This document shows positions 50,901 to 63,500 of a stretch of DNA of 64,000 nucleotides, piece after piece. The notes under the pieces were generated by a model. That model was not told the origin of the DNA. It worked only from the letters and a program-made list of their open reading frames with translations, and ran no database searches. Numbering within the stretch: the first letter of the stretch is position 1; each line of letters starts with the position of its first letter. The stretch lies in the NCBI GenBank assembly GCA_947044365.1, contig OX345639.1:1065001-1129000 (forward strand), read 5' to 3'. The translations under genes were made by a program, and so were the position numbers. The DNA comes from Petrosia ficiformis (Eukaryota > Porifera > Demospongiae > Haplosclerida > Petrosiidae).

Positions 50901-53900
50901 AGTGGAGCTGTTGTTACCTCTCGTTCTGGGGTGAGTAGATTAACAAACAAACAATCATAATATGTATGTATATGTGTATGGTGTATGTAGGTATATATGT
51001 ATGTATGTAATGTATGTATGTATGTATGTATGTATGCATGTATATATGTATGTATGTATGCATGTATGTGTATGTATGTATGTATGTATGTATGTATGCA
51101 TGTATATATGTATGTATGTATGTATGTATGTGTATGTATGTATGTATGCATGTACATATGTATGTATGTATGCATGTATGTGTATGTATGTATGTATGTA
51201 TGTATGTATGCATGTATATATATATGTACATGTGTGTATGTATGTGTATGTGTGTATGTATGTACATGTATGTATGTATGCATGTATATATATATGTACA
51301 TGTGTGTATGTGTGTATGCACATATAGATAGACTAAGTATATAAAAGATTATTACAAAGAATAGAGAACCCTCTGATATAAACTGACAAACTCACTAACA
51401 TTATTACTATGTGTATTATATAATATTTGTCCAATTAATTTCAGTCATCTTCAGAGGGTGGAGTCAACAGAGCTATTCAAGCTGTTGCTCAACTGTACTG
51501 TCAAAGTTGTAAAAACTCGTATCAGGAATTGAGTAAAATAATTCAAAGTGTCTTAGCCTCGCGAAAAGAACTTGTAACATATGATATGAAGAAACTTCAA
51601 ACAGGAAAGATTACTGCTCCCAGCGAGCCTACCACACCCATCACTCCACTGTCAGAGGGAGAGGGTGTGTCTTTGTCCTTTCCTTTATCTGCTGCTCCAT
51701 TGAGCGAGGGGAATTGTTTTGGATGTGCCTCTTCTACATTGGAACATTGTATTACTGTATTAAAGGCCCTAGCTTTTAAACCAGAAACAAGAAAGATATT
51801 AGTTCAAGAGGTATTATACATGTACATTCAACTTCATATTGTTAATACCTTGTCAGATCGTAGAATTAGAAAAAATTGTTAATGTTTTCAGTTGTGGTAT
51901 TTAATTTGTAATTTATAGCACTGGTTTTAAAAACAGTTTATACTAATAACTTCAGTTCTTATAGCTTAGAATCTTGCTTTAAAATGAATATGTATTCAGT
52001 GTTTCCCCCAGGATAAATATTAAGGGTGGAGGAGTGCATTAGTGGTACATGATGTTAGGTCAACAATGTTCAATCAGTGTTATAAAACGCAGCATAAACT
52101 TTAAATTAAAGGATGGTGGAGTGTCATGGTACCACCTTTTGGGGGAAACACTGGTTGAAGTATTTTATATTGATGTATAATTGTATATGTGTAGATAGTC
52201 CATTTGTTGTATAAAAAAAATCCCTTTTATAAGTTTTTATGTTGTCTCCTTTCCTCAGAATCTTGTTGAGGAGTTGGTGGAATTTAATCTTCGTAGTGGA
52301 TCAGCAGAATTACAAAAAGATGTCCAAAGATTGTTGTGTCAACTAACAAGGTCAGACTCACTGTACATATATATATATATAATATATACATGTATATATA
52401 TATATATATATATAATTATTATACATATATATAATGCATTATTTAATGCATTGTTCACTGATAGCACTAATTGTATGTTTTAGGAAACACTTGTACATGT
52501 ATGTATGTATGTATGTGTACATGTATACTTGTATACATGTACATTTACATGTACATGTAAAGATGGTTATATACATGTGCTATTATAGAGATAATCCAGC
52601 TGCTACTCAAGATTTGAATGAATTCATCACACAAAGAGTTATGCAGCAAATTAAACCACAAAGAATATCTCCCAACCTGGTAAATAATATATCACCCTTT
52701 AATAATCTCCACTCATTCACTCATCACTAATCCAATAGACCTCTGCTGTACAGCCTGAGATACAACTATTAACAGCTTCTATTGCTATGGAAGATAGCTG
52801 TTGGGAAGAGAGACTGAAAGCAGGTAATTTTAATATTTATTAATAACTTGTATACAATAATAATGACCAACACAGATTAGTGATCCAATGATCAATGTAT
52901 CACTATTGATATTCATTACAATGTACATGTATAGTACATGTATAATTGATGTTTTTTTATCTTTAGTAATGCAACTGTTTCGTAAATCACGTTCCCACAA
53001 GAGTCCTGTTGTCATGGCAGCAGTAACGATGCCATGTTTAAAGATACTTCACTCATTAATAAATCCCAGAGTGAGCACTTCAAAATCTGACATAGTAAGA
53101 AAATATTAGTCATAATTATAAATCCAAAACAGACTTGTTTAAATATTATTATCTATACATGTATGTAGTACAAAAACTTGCTATTCAGTACACGAAACCG
53201 TTTAATTAATTAAATTATGAAGAGCAATTATAGTTCCTTCTGTAAGGGAAATTTTATTAGCTTTTTTGACAGAAAAGCAAATATTTACATGTACGAACTT
53301 TTTTAAAAAAATTACTTGCATTAAAATTAAATCTCATTTTCATATTAAACTTGTCTATATGTTGTCTGTTCTGAAGTGATTTCAAAGAGTATTACATGTA
53401 CATGTAGTTATTTTAGGATTATTCTCTCTTCAGGAGAAGTTAACTGATTCCACTGAAGTCCTTGCTAATATTAGAAAATGGCTCAAGAATGAACCAGATA
53501 CAGGTTTTGAGAAGTGGAAAGAATCAGCCATAAGAGAAGGTGAGACAATGTGTTGTACATTCTTTATAGTAACCTCTTTCTTTATGTCTTCAGAACCAAT
53601 AGATTCTGATGCTCTCCGTGAGAAGAAACTAGCCAGAAAATATTTTCAGATATGGATGGACAAAACACTCAAGTCCAAAGGTGAGGTTTACATGTACATG
53701 CATGTATACTATATATACCAGTAGCGCACATTATATATTAACATATACCATGAGTACTTTATGTACATACATATATGTTCATGTTGTATGTATTTGCGGT
53801 ATACATGTACAGTGTACATGATTACATGTATGTATGTGTACATGCATGCATACATACATGTACATGTATGTATGTATGAACAGAGGCATGTACATTCTAT

Positions 53901-56900
53901 GTACATGTGTGTATTACGTATATATTATGATGCTATATATGCAGTACATTTATATACATGTACAAGTATTATTATCTCCATTGTTAGGCTCATCTCCACT
54001 TACATTGGCCATTTTAAAACAAGCTTCATGGCTGAAAGTAATGTTGTTCAATGCTAGCAGTAGAGCAGCAAGAAGAATGGCATGTAATATACTATACTCC
54101 CTCTGTAATGGAGAAACCAGACAGAGACAGATCCTGGACCTACTGAGCTGGTAAGGGTACTAGAGAGTGACCTCTATAATTGAAGAAATACTCTATTATT
54201 ATACTTGCGTAATAATTGACTTTATTCCCCTGTAGTTTTCTTGATCAAGTTGGAAGTGCAGGAGAAGCTTCTCAAGAATTCTTAGAACTGTTTCAGAAGT
54301 TGATGCAAGATAATACTGGACGTTGGAAACTCTACTTGGCTAGAAGAAATATTCTTCTACAGATTGGAACACTTATTAGCAAGGTTTGTATGTTTGTGTA
54401 TATGCATACATGTACATGTACATGTACATGTGTTTGTTTGTGTGTACATGTGAACACGTGTATATGTGTATTATCTCATTTTGTAGGAGATTGATTATCT
54501 GCTGAAATTGGAAGAGACCACTTTGAATTCTGATTTATCTCAAGGCTATGCTTTACAAATGCTCACTGGTATTGATGATTAGATAGATGGATGGATTAAG
54601 AATGATGGATGAATGGATGGGTGATGGATGGACGAATGGGCATATAGATGGTTGGATAGATGGATAAATTGATATGTATTATTCCATTATTTTTTCATAA
54701 TTCAGCTCTGCTTAAGTCATTTTTGGCAGTCGAGTCTATAAAATGTCAGTATAAAAGTCAGCTGGTGGGACGTGTACTAAATGGGTATCTCTCACTCAAG
54801 AGGTTAGGATAATAATCCTAAATGTCGTCAAATAAGCTTCCATACAATCAATATGCTCATATACACATACACATGTACATGTACATGTATGTGTATATTT
54901 ATGTACATGTACATGTACATATTTATTTATATGTACATGTACATATATGTTTATATCTATGTGCATGTGCATGTACATGTACATATGTATTTATATCTAT
55001 GTATATGTACATGTACATATATGTTTATATCTATGTGCATATAATTGTACATATATGTTTATATCTATGTGCATATACATGTACATATATGTTTATATTT
55101 ATGTACATGTACATGTACACGTACATATATGTTTATATCTATGTGCAAGTACATGTACATAATGTTTATATCTATGTGCTTGTACATGTACATATATGTT
55201 TATATTTATGTACATGTACATGTACGTGTATAATAGTGGGTCATATATACATGTACTGCTTGTAATATCTAATAGACTTGTAACACAACGTACCAAACGT
55301 ATTGATGAATGTCAAAAGCTGTTACTTCAGATGCTTGAGACACTAACATCTGGAACTGAAGAAGAGAGAAAAGAATTCATGGCTGTGTGTGTACAGACAC
55401 TGACTCGCTTCCCAATGGGAGATATGGTCACACCCATATTTGTGTTTGAACAACTTTGTAATATTATACATCCGGTAAGACCACACCTAAAAACCTCTGG
55501 TATTTTAAAATGTGTTTAGAAACCTTTTTTATAACCAGTTTAACAAACCATAAGTGTACATTACCTTTTCTCCATTCCATCTATCCATCTCCTCTCATTC
55601 CCTCCCTCCCTCCCTCCCTCCCTCCCTCTTTAACAGGAAGAAGAAGATGTAGGTGAGTTTTTCCTGTCTCTAGAGAAAGATCCTCAACAGGAAGAGTTCT
55701 TACAAGGTCGTATGCAGGGTAATCCATATAGTAGTCGTGAAGCTGGTCTGGGACCTTTAATGAGAGATGTTAAGAACAAGATTTGTACAGGTGAGTCTGG
55801 GTCTGGGTCTTGGTTTGGGTTTGGGTTTGGGTTTGGGTTCGGGTTAGACTCAGAAAAATAGTAATTATCTTTTATATATTACAGATTGTGAGTTGGTTGC
55901 TCTACTTGAAGATGATACTGGAATGGAGTTACTGGTTTGTAATAAAATAATATCTCTTGATCTACCTGTCAAAGAAGTCTACAAGAAGATATGGTGTGCT
56001 CAACCTAATGTAAGTGATATATACTACACTTACAACAGTGTTTCCAATTGGATAAATATTAAGGGTGGGAGGGTGCATCAATGGTACATAACATTGTTCA
56101 ATAATATTCAATCAGTGTTGTAAAACAGCATGAACTTTAAGGGTGTGGAAGCAAGACTAAAAGGTGCGGGAGCACTATAGTACCACTCGTTGGGGGAAAC
56201 ATTGCTTATAATCTGGAACTATGTACATGTACAGTGATTGATTTTTTTTCCTTGTAGCATGGACAACGTATGAAGGTGGTATATAGGATGAGAGGTGAAC
56301 TTATATCATCATTCATAATTTATTTGTCCATTGTTTCGTTCCATTCGTTCAACCATTAATCTAACCATTAATATATTCAATTATTTCAGGACTTCTGGGA
56401 GATGCTACTGAAGATATGGTAGAGAAACTTGATGAAGGTAAAGGGAATGATGTAGATGAGGAAGAAGTCTACATGATGTCTGCTGTGTTGGAGAAATGTC
56501 ATGGATTGGATGCTATTCTCACAAGGTACATGTAACAAGTTGAGAGATGGATGGGTGGTACAGATGGATGGACGAACAGATGGGTGGATGGATAGACAGA
56601 CAGACGGATGGATAGATTAATAAATGGATGAAGGGGAGATAGAATGTACATGTATGTTTGATGTGTAATAGGTTATCACATGCAAGAGATTTCATACGAA
56701 GTCATGGATTGATTTCAGCTGCTCTTAAACTGTTGGGATACTGTGCAAAAGTGAAGGTTAGTCTTAAACTATATATGTACCATTGATTTTCTTTCCATCA
56801 CATTGTATATGTATATTCACTAATCCATCTACCCATCCATCCGTTCATTCATCCATCCATCCATCTATCCAATGATTGGATGGATGGATGGATCTATCTA

Positions 56901-57318
56901 CATGTATGTTGATTCACTTCTTAATTTCTATCCCTGTAGATCAATCGTCAATATCTTGTTCAACCTCAGTTAAACACTCTTAATATACTATTAGGTATAT
57001 TAAATATGGCATTACATTATGAACAACAGGAGAGCAATGGAATAGGAGCGGCTGTTGCTCAACAAGTTCTATCGGTAACTGAACCCATATTACTAGAATC
57101 ATCCAGTCAACAGAGAGTCATCGTGAGAACTATTAGTGAAGAGGTCCGTGATTTCTGTATGGATGTGTCTCTCTCTCCTTCATTCCTTCCTCCACCCTCT
57201 CCCCTCTCTCTCATCCTATATCCCTCCCTCCTTCACCCTCCCCCCTTACCCCTCCCTCCCTCCCTCCCTCCCTCCCCCTCTTTCCCTCCCCCTCTCTCTC
57301 TCTCCCTCCCCCTCTCTC

Positions 57319-57357
<39 letters not shown>

Positions 57358-60300
57358 CTGCATCTATTCATACATTGCTTTGCACGTTGTATTTCTTAAT
57401 TTCAATAAGATATCCATTTTCACAGATGAATGTGAAACCTTTAGAACAGGAAGAAGACAGTCGTTTACCAATGTTATTAAGACACATTGAGTCACCTTTT
57501 GTGGTAAGATTTTATCCTCTTACTACTCCTTTCCCCCTCCATTTATCATCTATCTTCCTTGATCATGTTCTTCTGTCCATTCCTTCCATATTTGTAGCAA
57601 TCTAATCTTGGTGTCCGAGAAGGACTCATGCACATAATTCCATTTCTGACTTTTGGAGACCCAAAGAATATGACAGTCCTTTTGAAACACTTTGCTCCTT
57701 ATTTAGACTTTGAAAAGTATGTTTGTGTTTTAAGAAAAACATTTGATATTTATGTATCTTCTTTTTAAGGTTTGATTCTGAAAAGACTCCTGAGAATTCC
57801 CTGTATCTTGATTGCTTCTGTGTTGTAGCTAATGGAATTGGAGTGAGTCCCCTTAATTATACATACATACTATCACTGTACTTCCATTGATTACAGTGTA
57901 CTTTGTGAGTAAAGTACACTGTACTTAAAATGTACTACACAGTATTACACCTTAGTACTATGCTATCACATACAAATGTAAAGTGAATTCACACATTACT
58001 ATGATTGCAATACAAAGTAGTACTATAGTACTACTTAGAAGTACAGTTGACTATCACCTTATTAAACTGTAGCTCCCATCATAGGGAATAAAGTCAGGTA
58101 CTGTAAATATGGAGATATCTATATCTATTCACAGTGTACATGTATATGCAATGTACAGTATATGCATGTAATTATGTCCTAGCATTATCATAGTTACCAG
58201 GGTTTAATCTAGACATATGTCCTTGAGGGGGCAAAATTAATAATTGTAGAAACTTGGGGGGGGGGGGGGGGGGGGGGGGGGCACGTTTGGCACGGGCAGG
58301 AGAGGGAACCCTATTACGTAGTACTGTATGATATAATAAAATTTAATGATATGTTTGGTAATGGTGTCATGCTGGGGGGGGGGGGGTGGGCGACTGGAAT
58401 CCTGGGGGGGCATTTGCCCCCCTGTGCCCAAACCCTCAACCCCCCTAGATTAAACCCTGGCTACTTTACCTTGGTATTAAGATTCTATTCTCCATTTCTA
58501 TATACACAGAAAGATGAGAGCAGTGAGAAGTTAAAAGACCTAGCTATTGAAATGAAACTAACTCCCTCAGCTGTTGAGTACATAGGTAACAAGACTCCAT
58601 CAAAAGGGTACGTAGGTCTGAAAAGGAGAGTTTAGAGACAAGACTGGACACCTTTTAGATTAATGTCATAAAAGATCAGTCACTAAGAGTAGATTAAATA
58701 CTTATTTTAAAATGCTCACTATTGACCAACAAATGTCTGTTCATATTCACAACGACCTCAATTAGGGAGGATATGATGACTTTATAGTGTATAGTTTAAT
58801 GTCATAATGTTAATACTGTAACTCAATAATGAAACTATGGATTGTGCAAAAAAGAACAGGAAGGATAATTATATGAAAATGGTGAAGATAAAAGGTTTTT
58901 GTTCGTTTCAACTAAAGTTATGAATATTTCTTCTGAGGGTTATAATGAAAATGAATGACCTTTAAAGTGCGTGTCTAAGTATCAATCATTAAATTTGATC
59001 AAAATTATGATAATATTATTTATCAAGTGACTAATGTTCTCATTAATGATTACATATTTCATTGTATAATAAATTATTTTAATTATAGTAGCGGAAGATT
59101 TGATAGTACTGAATGGTCAGAGTGTGTCTCTCTTCCTTCTCTTCCACATGTCCTCAAGATGTTAACTGGTCTCTCTCAACACCATTCTAAAACACAGGTA
59201 ACATTTATCAAATCATTACACAATTAGTCACTTATATTACCATATCGGCATATCACAAATTAATTATACAGTACTTAATGTCTCCTTATTTTGTATGTCG
59301 CAATATCACAAGGAATTGAAATAATACTATCAAAAATTTTAGTTTAGGCTATGTCCTGTTTGTACTGACTACTGCCTCATATCATTAGGATTATGTCCTG
59401 TTTGTACTGACTACTGCCTCATATCATTAGGATTATGTCCTGTTTGTACTTACTACTGCCTCTATCATTAGGATTATGTCCTGTTTGTACTGACTACTGC
59501 CTCTATCATTAGGATTATGTCCTGTTTGTACTGACTACTGCCTCATATCATTAGGATTATGTCCTGTTTGTACTGACTACTGCCTCATATCATTAGGATT
59601 ATGTCCTGTTTGTACTGACTACTGCCTCATATCATTAGGATTATGTCCTGTTTGTACTGACTACTGCCTCATATCATTAGGATTATGTCCTGTTTGTACT
59701 GACTACTGCCTCATATCATTAGGATTATGTCCTGTTTGTACTTACTACTGCCTCTATCATTAGGATTATGTCCTGTTTGTACTGACTACTGCCTCATATC
59801 ATTAGGATTATGTCCTGTTTGTACTGACTACTGCCTCATATCATTAGGATTATGTCCTGTTTGTACTGACTACTGCCTCATATCATTAGGCTTATGTCCT
59901 GTTTGTACTGACTACTGCCTCATATCAAGGATACATAATCATATGCTATAATTAAGTACTAATACAATGATAGTACTAAGCTAAGTATCATAATCGCCCA
60001 TCCCTACCTGATACATAATCATATGCTATAATTGAGTATTAATTTAATGAGGAATTAAGGATAATACATGATCCCTACCTGATATGTAATCATATGCTAT
60101 ATTCATACAAGCTAAATATTTTCTAACCCAACTCAAAAGTAATATTTATATAATCCTATTATTTCTTTTTAATTAGCTAATGGTATGTGAGGTTGTATCA
60201 CAACTTCATTTACTGGAGCAAGTCTCTTCAACTGAACATCATATCGGAACATTGGCTGAGAAACTTTTGGAAACCATGAGAACAAACCCTACATGTGATG

Positions 60301-60504
60301 AAAAGGTATATTTTTTAAAAATAATGTTTGAAAGGTCACATGGTTGTTTTAAACACAAGTACGTGTATGTACATGTTTACTTGTACATGTACATGTACAT
60401 ACATTTTACATCAAAAATGTGCTGCTTCAAATTCTATTGCATATGTTACATCACTTACATGGTATGTTTACTACACATATCATTTTCATTATGTTTGTGT
60501 GTGT

Positions 60505-60557
<53 letters not shown>

Positions 60558-63500
60558 ATGTCTGTCTGTCTGCTTGCCTGCCTGCTTGCCTGTCTGGTTG
60601 TCTGTTTGTCTGTTTGTCTGTCTGTGTCATGATGGTGATTTATTTCAGATTCGTGAAGTTAGAGAAGCAACAAGAACAGAGAAGAAAAAACGTGCTATGG
60701 AAATGAGAGCTAAAGAACTTGGAGCTTTAGGATTTCAGGTCTGACAAACTAATTAATATAATTACATATATATATGTATACAGTACAAATTAGATCTCAC
60801 TTGATATGTACTTGCGAGTGGTAAATATTAATAACTTTTTCACTTCCTGCTATAATTAAATAATTATTTATCACTGATCTTGATGCACTGGTTTTCCAAT
60901 TAATGCCCATCTTTTAATTGTTTGTAATTGTATATATACGATAATGTTTTAGGTTAATGCAAAAGGTCAACTCATAGCTAAGACTCCAACAGCTTTCAAA
61001 GACATAGAGAGTGAGGTCATTGAAGAGACAGGAATAAGATGTTGTATATGTATTGAAGGCTATCGCAATCAACCACAGAAGGTAATGCTTTTTAATTACT
61101 AAATCAATTGACCAATCAGATTGATTTTATAATCCAGATCTTGGGAATTTATACTTTCACAAAAAAAGTCACTCTGGATGAATTTGAGAACAAACCTCGT
61201 AAGACAGTGGTTAGTAATATATTATTGTATATATATCACTTTTATTAAATTATACTCCTCTTCTGTATATCAGGGCTATAGTACTGTGTCACACTTCAAT
61301 GTTGTTCATTATGAATGTCACTCAGCTGCAATCAAGTGAGTATTCATTTGTTCCACAGACATTAAATTCAACTTAATTTTAACTAACAATTAATCATACA
61401 GTCATTTTATGCATGAAAGATGTAGGCAGAGCAATAATATTGATTACTTGATACCAGTATATGTACTGAAAGTATTACAGCCTAGATACCAAATATTATT
61501 TCCTGGATACCAAATATTACTTCCTAGATACCTAATTACTTCCTAGATACCAAATATTACTTCCTAGATACCTAATTACTTCCTAGATACCAAATATTAC
61601 TTTCTAGATACCAAATATTACTTCCTAGATACCAAATATTACTTTCTAGATACCAAATATTACTTCCTAGATACCAAATATTACTTCCTAGATACCTAAT
61701 TACTTCCTAGATACCAAATATTACTTCCTAGATACCAAATATTACTTCCTAGATACCTAATTACTTCCTAGATACCTAATTACTTCCTGGATATTAACTT
61801 ACTAAATATTATCCAAAATACATTTAGTGATAAAATGAAGACTATTAAATATTCTTGCTACGCTTCCATTCTTAAGACTTGATCTATTTTATAATCATAT
61901 CTATTTTAGATTAGCTCGTGGTCGTGATGAATGGGAGAGTGCTACACTACAGAATGCTAATACTCGTTGTAATGGTATCTTACCAATATGGGGACCACAA
62001 GTGTCTGACTCGGCATTTGCTAGCAGTCTTGCTAGGTACATATAAGTAGCAATATTAATGACCTCACTTTCATTACATAGGCAACTACTATATATGTAAG
62101 ATTGATTAAAGTTTATGTAATTAATTATATGTATATATACATGATTGGCTTCATATCAGATACCAATGAAAATTAGTATAACAGAATCAATACATGTAGA
62201 CTTGGTGGATAAACAATATTGATTTTCTGTTTTATGTTATCAGTTAATATTTTATTTTTATATTTACTTCATGAAGGCATAATGGTTATCTTCAGGAGTG
62301 TACCGGTCTCTATGATCCATCATTCCGTTCTTATGCACATGATCTGAGACTCCTATTACTAAGATTTTCACACGAGACTTCTTTCAGTGCAGAGACTGGA
62401 GGAGGAGGTCCTCAGAGCAACATGCATCTTATTCCTTATATCATTCATGTGGCTCTATATGTTATTGATACGTGAGTTACTATAAATAACTATACGTGAT
62501 GTCATTAGTAAATTATTATTTATAATCCAGACACAATATTGATGATGTCATTAGTTATTACTTATTAGTATTTATAATCTAATTATTGATGATGTCATTA
62601 TTTATAATCCAGACACATTATTGATGATGTCATTAGTTATTACTTATTAGTATTTATAATCTAATTATTGATGATGTCATTTATAATCCAGACACATTAT
62701 TGATGATGTCATTAGTTATTACTTATTAGTATTTATAATCTAATTATTGATGATGTCATTATTTATAATCCAGACACATTATTGATGATGTCATTGGTTG
62801 TTACTATTTATAGTATCATGTAATTTTATTTTTAGAACACGTGTTTATCAAAGAGAGGAGAAGAATCTGAACAATTTTGTTATAGCTACACCCGATAAAT
62901 GGATATCATCATCTTATGAGGTTTGTTAACAGGAAGTATATTAGATTGAGTAGATGTTAATGAGAGCAACATTGTATTAAATTGTAATGTACTTGTATAT
63001 AACAGTGAGTAGATGTTAATGAGAGCAACATTGTGTTACTAATGTACTTGGTTCAAAACAATACTGAAGCATTGTTCCTGTTGCCGTTTCTACTGGAATT
63101 TAGTATTGTTAGAAACAGAAATAGTAGCCCCAAACGCATCCCTTAATGTGCTATGTTGCACAAGTGCATACACACAATAGGGTAACGTAGTACAGCTATG
63201 AATATAAAGCTCACCAAACATGTACATGTATTCTCTCTAGTTCTAATATAATATATTTGTATATTTTATTATTATTATTATATTTTTATTCCTCTCTTCT
63301 GTAGCTCGAGGGACCACTACACTCCATCACAGTATCTCTGTTGATATATACCCTACCACAATGGGAAGAACACAAGTTGATGTTTCTACGGCAACTGATT
63401 GTCTTAGCTCATGCAAGAAATACCAGTTCTTCACCAATTAAAAAGTAAGAACCGTTACACTAAATTTCACACTGCCCTTCAATGTAATTATGGCTGTGTT

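Larger units (their letters stand above)
48694..51810 (+). other. UBR4: UBR4 exons 67-73: zinc-ribbon region
   Basis: Exons: 48694-49021, 49366-49494, 49555-49619, 49839-49971, 50230-50475, 50799-50930, 51445-51810. Exon 67 has [12 protein letters not shown] and [14 protein letters not shown]. Exon 70 has [18 protein letters not shown]. Exon 71 carries eight or more paired cysteines: [38 protein letters not shown], followed by [15 protein letters not shown]. Exon 73 has [16 protein letters not shown] and [13 protein letters not shown]. These are among the most conserved parts of UBR4. Confidence 0.97.
52259..59197 (+). other. UBR4: UBR4 exons 74-95: C-terminal helical region
   Basis: Exons: 52259-52350, 52589-52679, 52739-52823, 52967-53094, 53434-53539, 53594-53680, 53988-54150, 54236-54383, 54487-54568, 54706-54802, 55276-55474, 55637-55790, 55885-56009, 56258-56294, 56390-56525, 56672-56756, 56940-57143, 57426-57503, 57598-57716, 57770-57842, 58510-58607, 59089-59197. 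Strong family blocks: [55 protein letters not shown] with [44 protein letters not shown]. The exon 90/91 junction is the least certain: the donor reads GTCCGT, and an alternative, in-frame donor lies 21 nt downstream. Confidence 0.94.

Noticed and set aside
50879..51344. Open frames on both strands rich in YVCM or HTYI
   Set aside because: Products of the TGTA array in UBR4 intron 72.
59345..59935. Regular 42-bp array considered as a CRISPR-like structure
   Set aside because: Units are contiguous with no variable spacers, and the setting is a eukaryotic intron.
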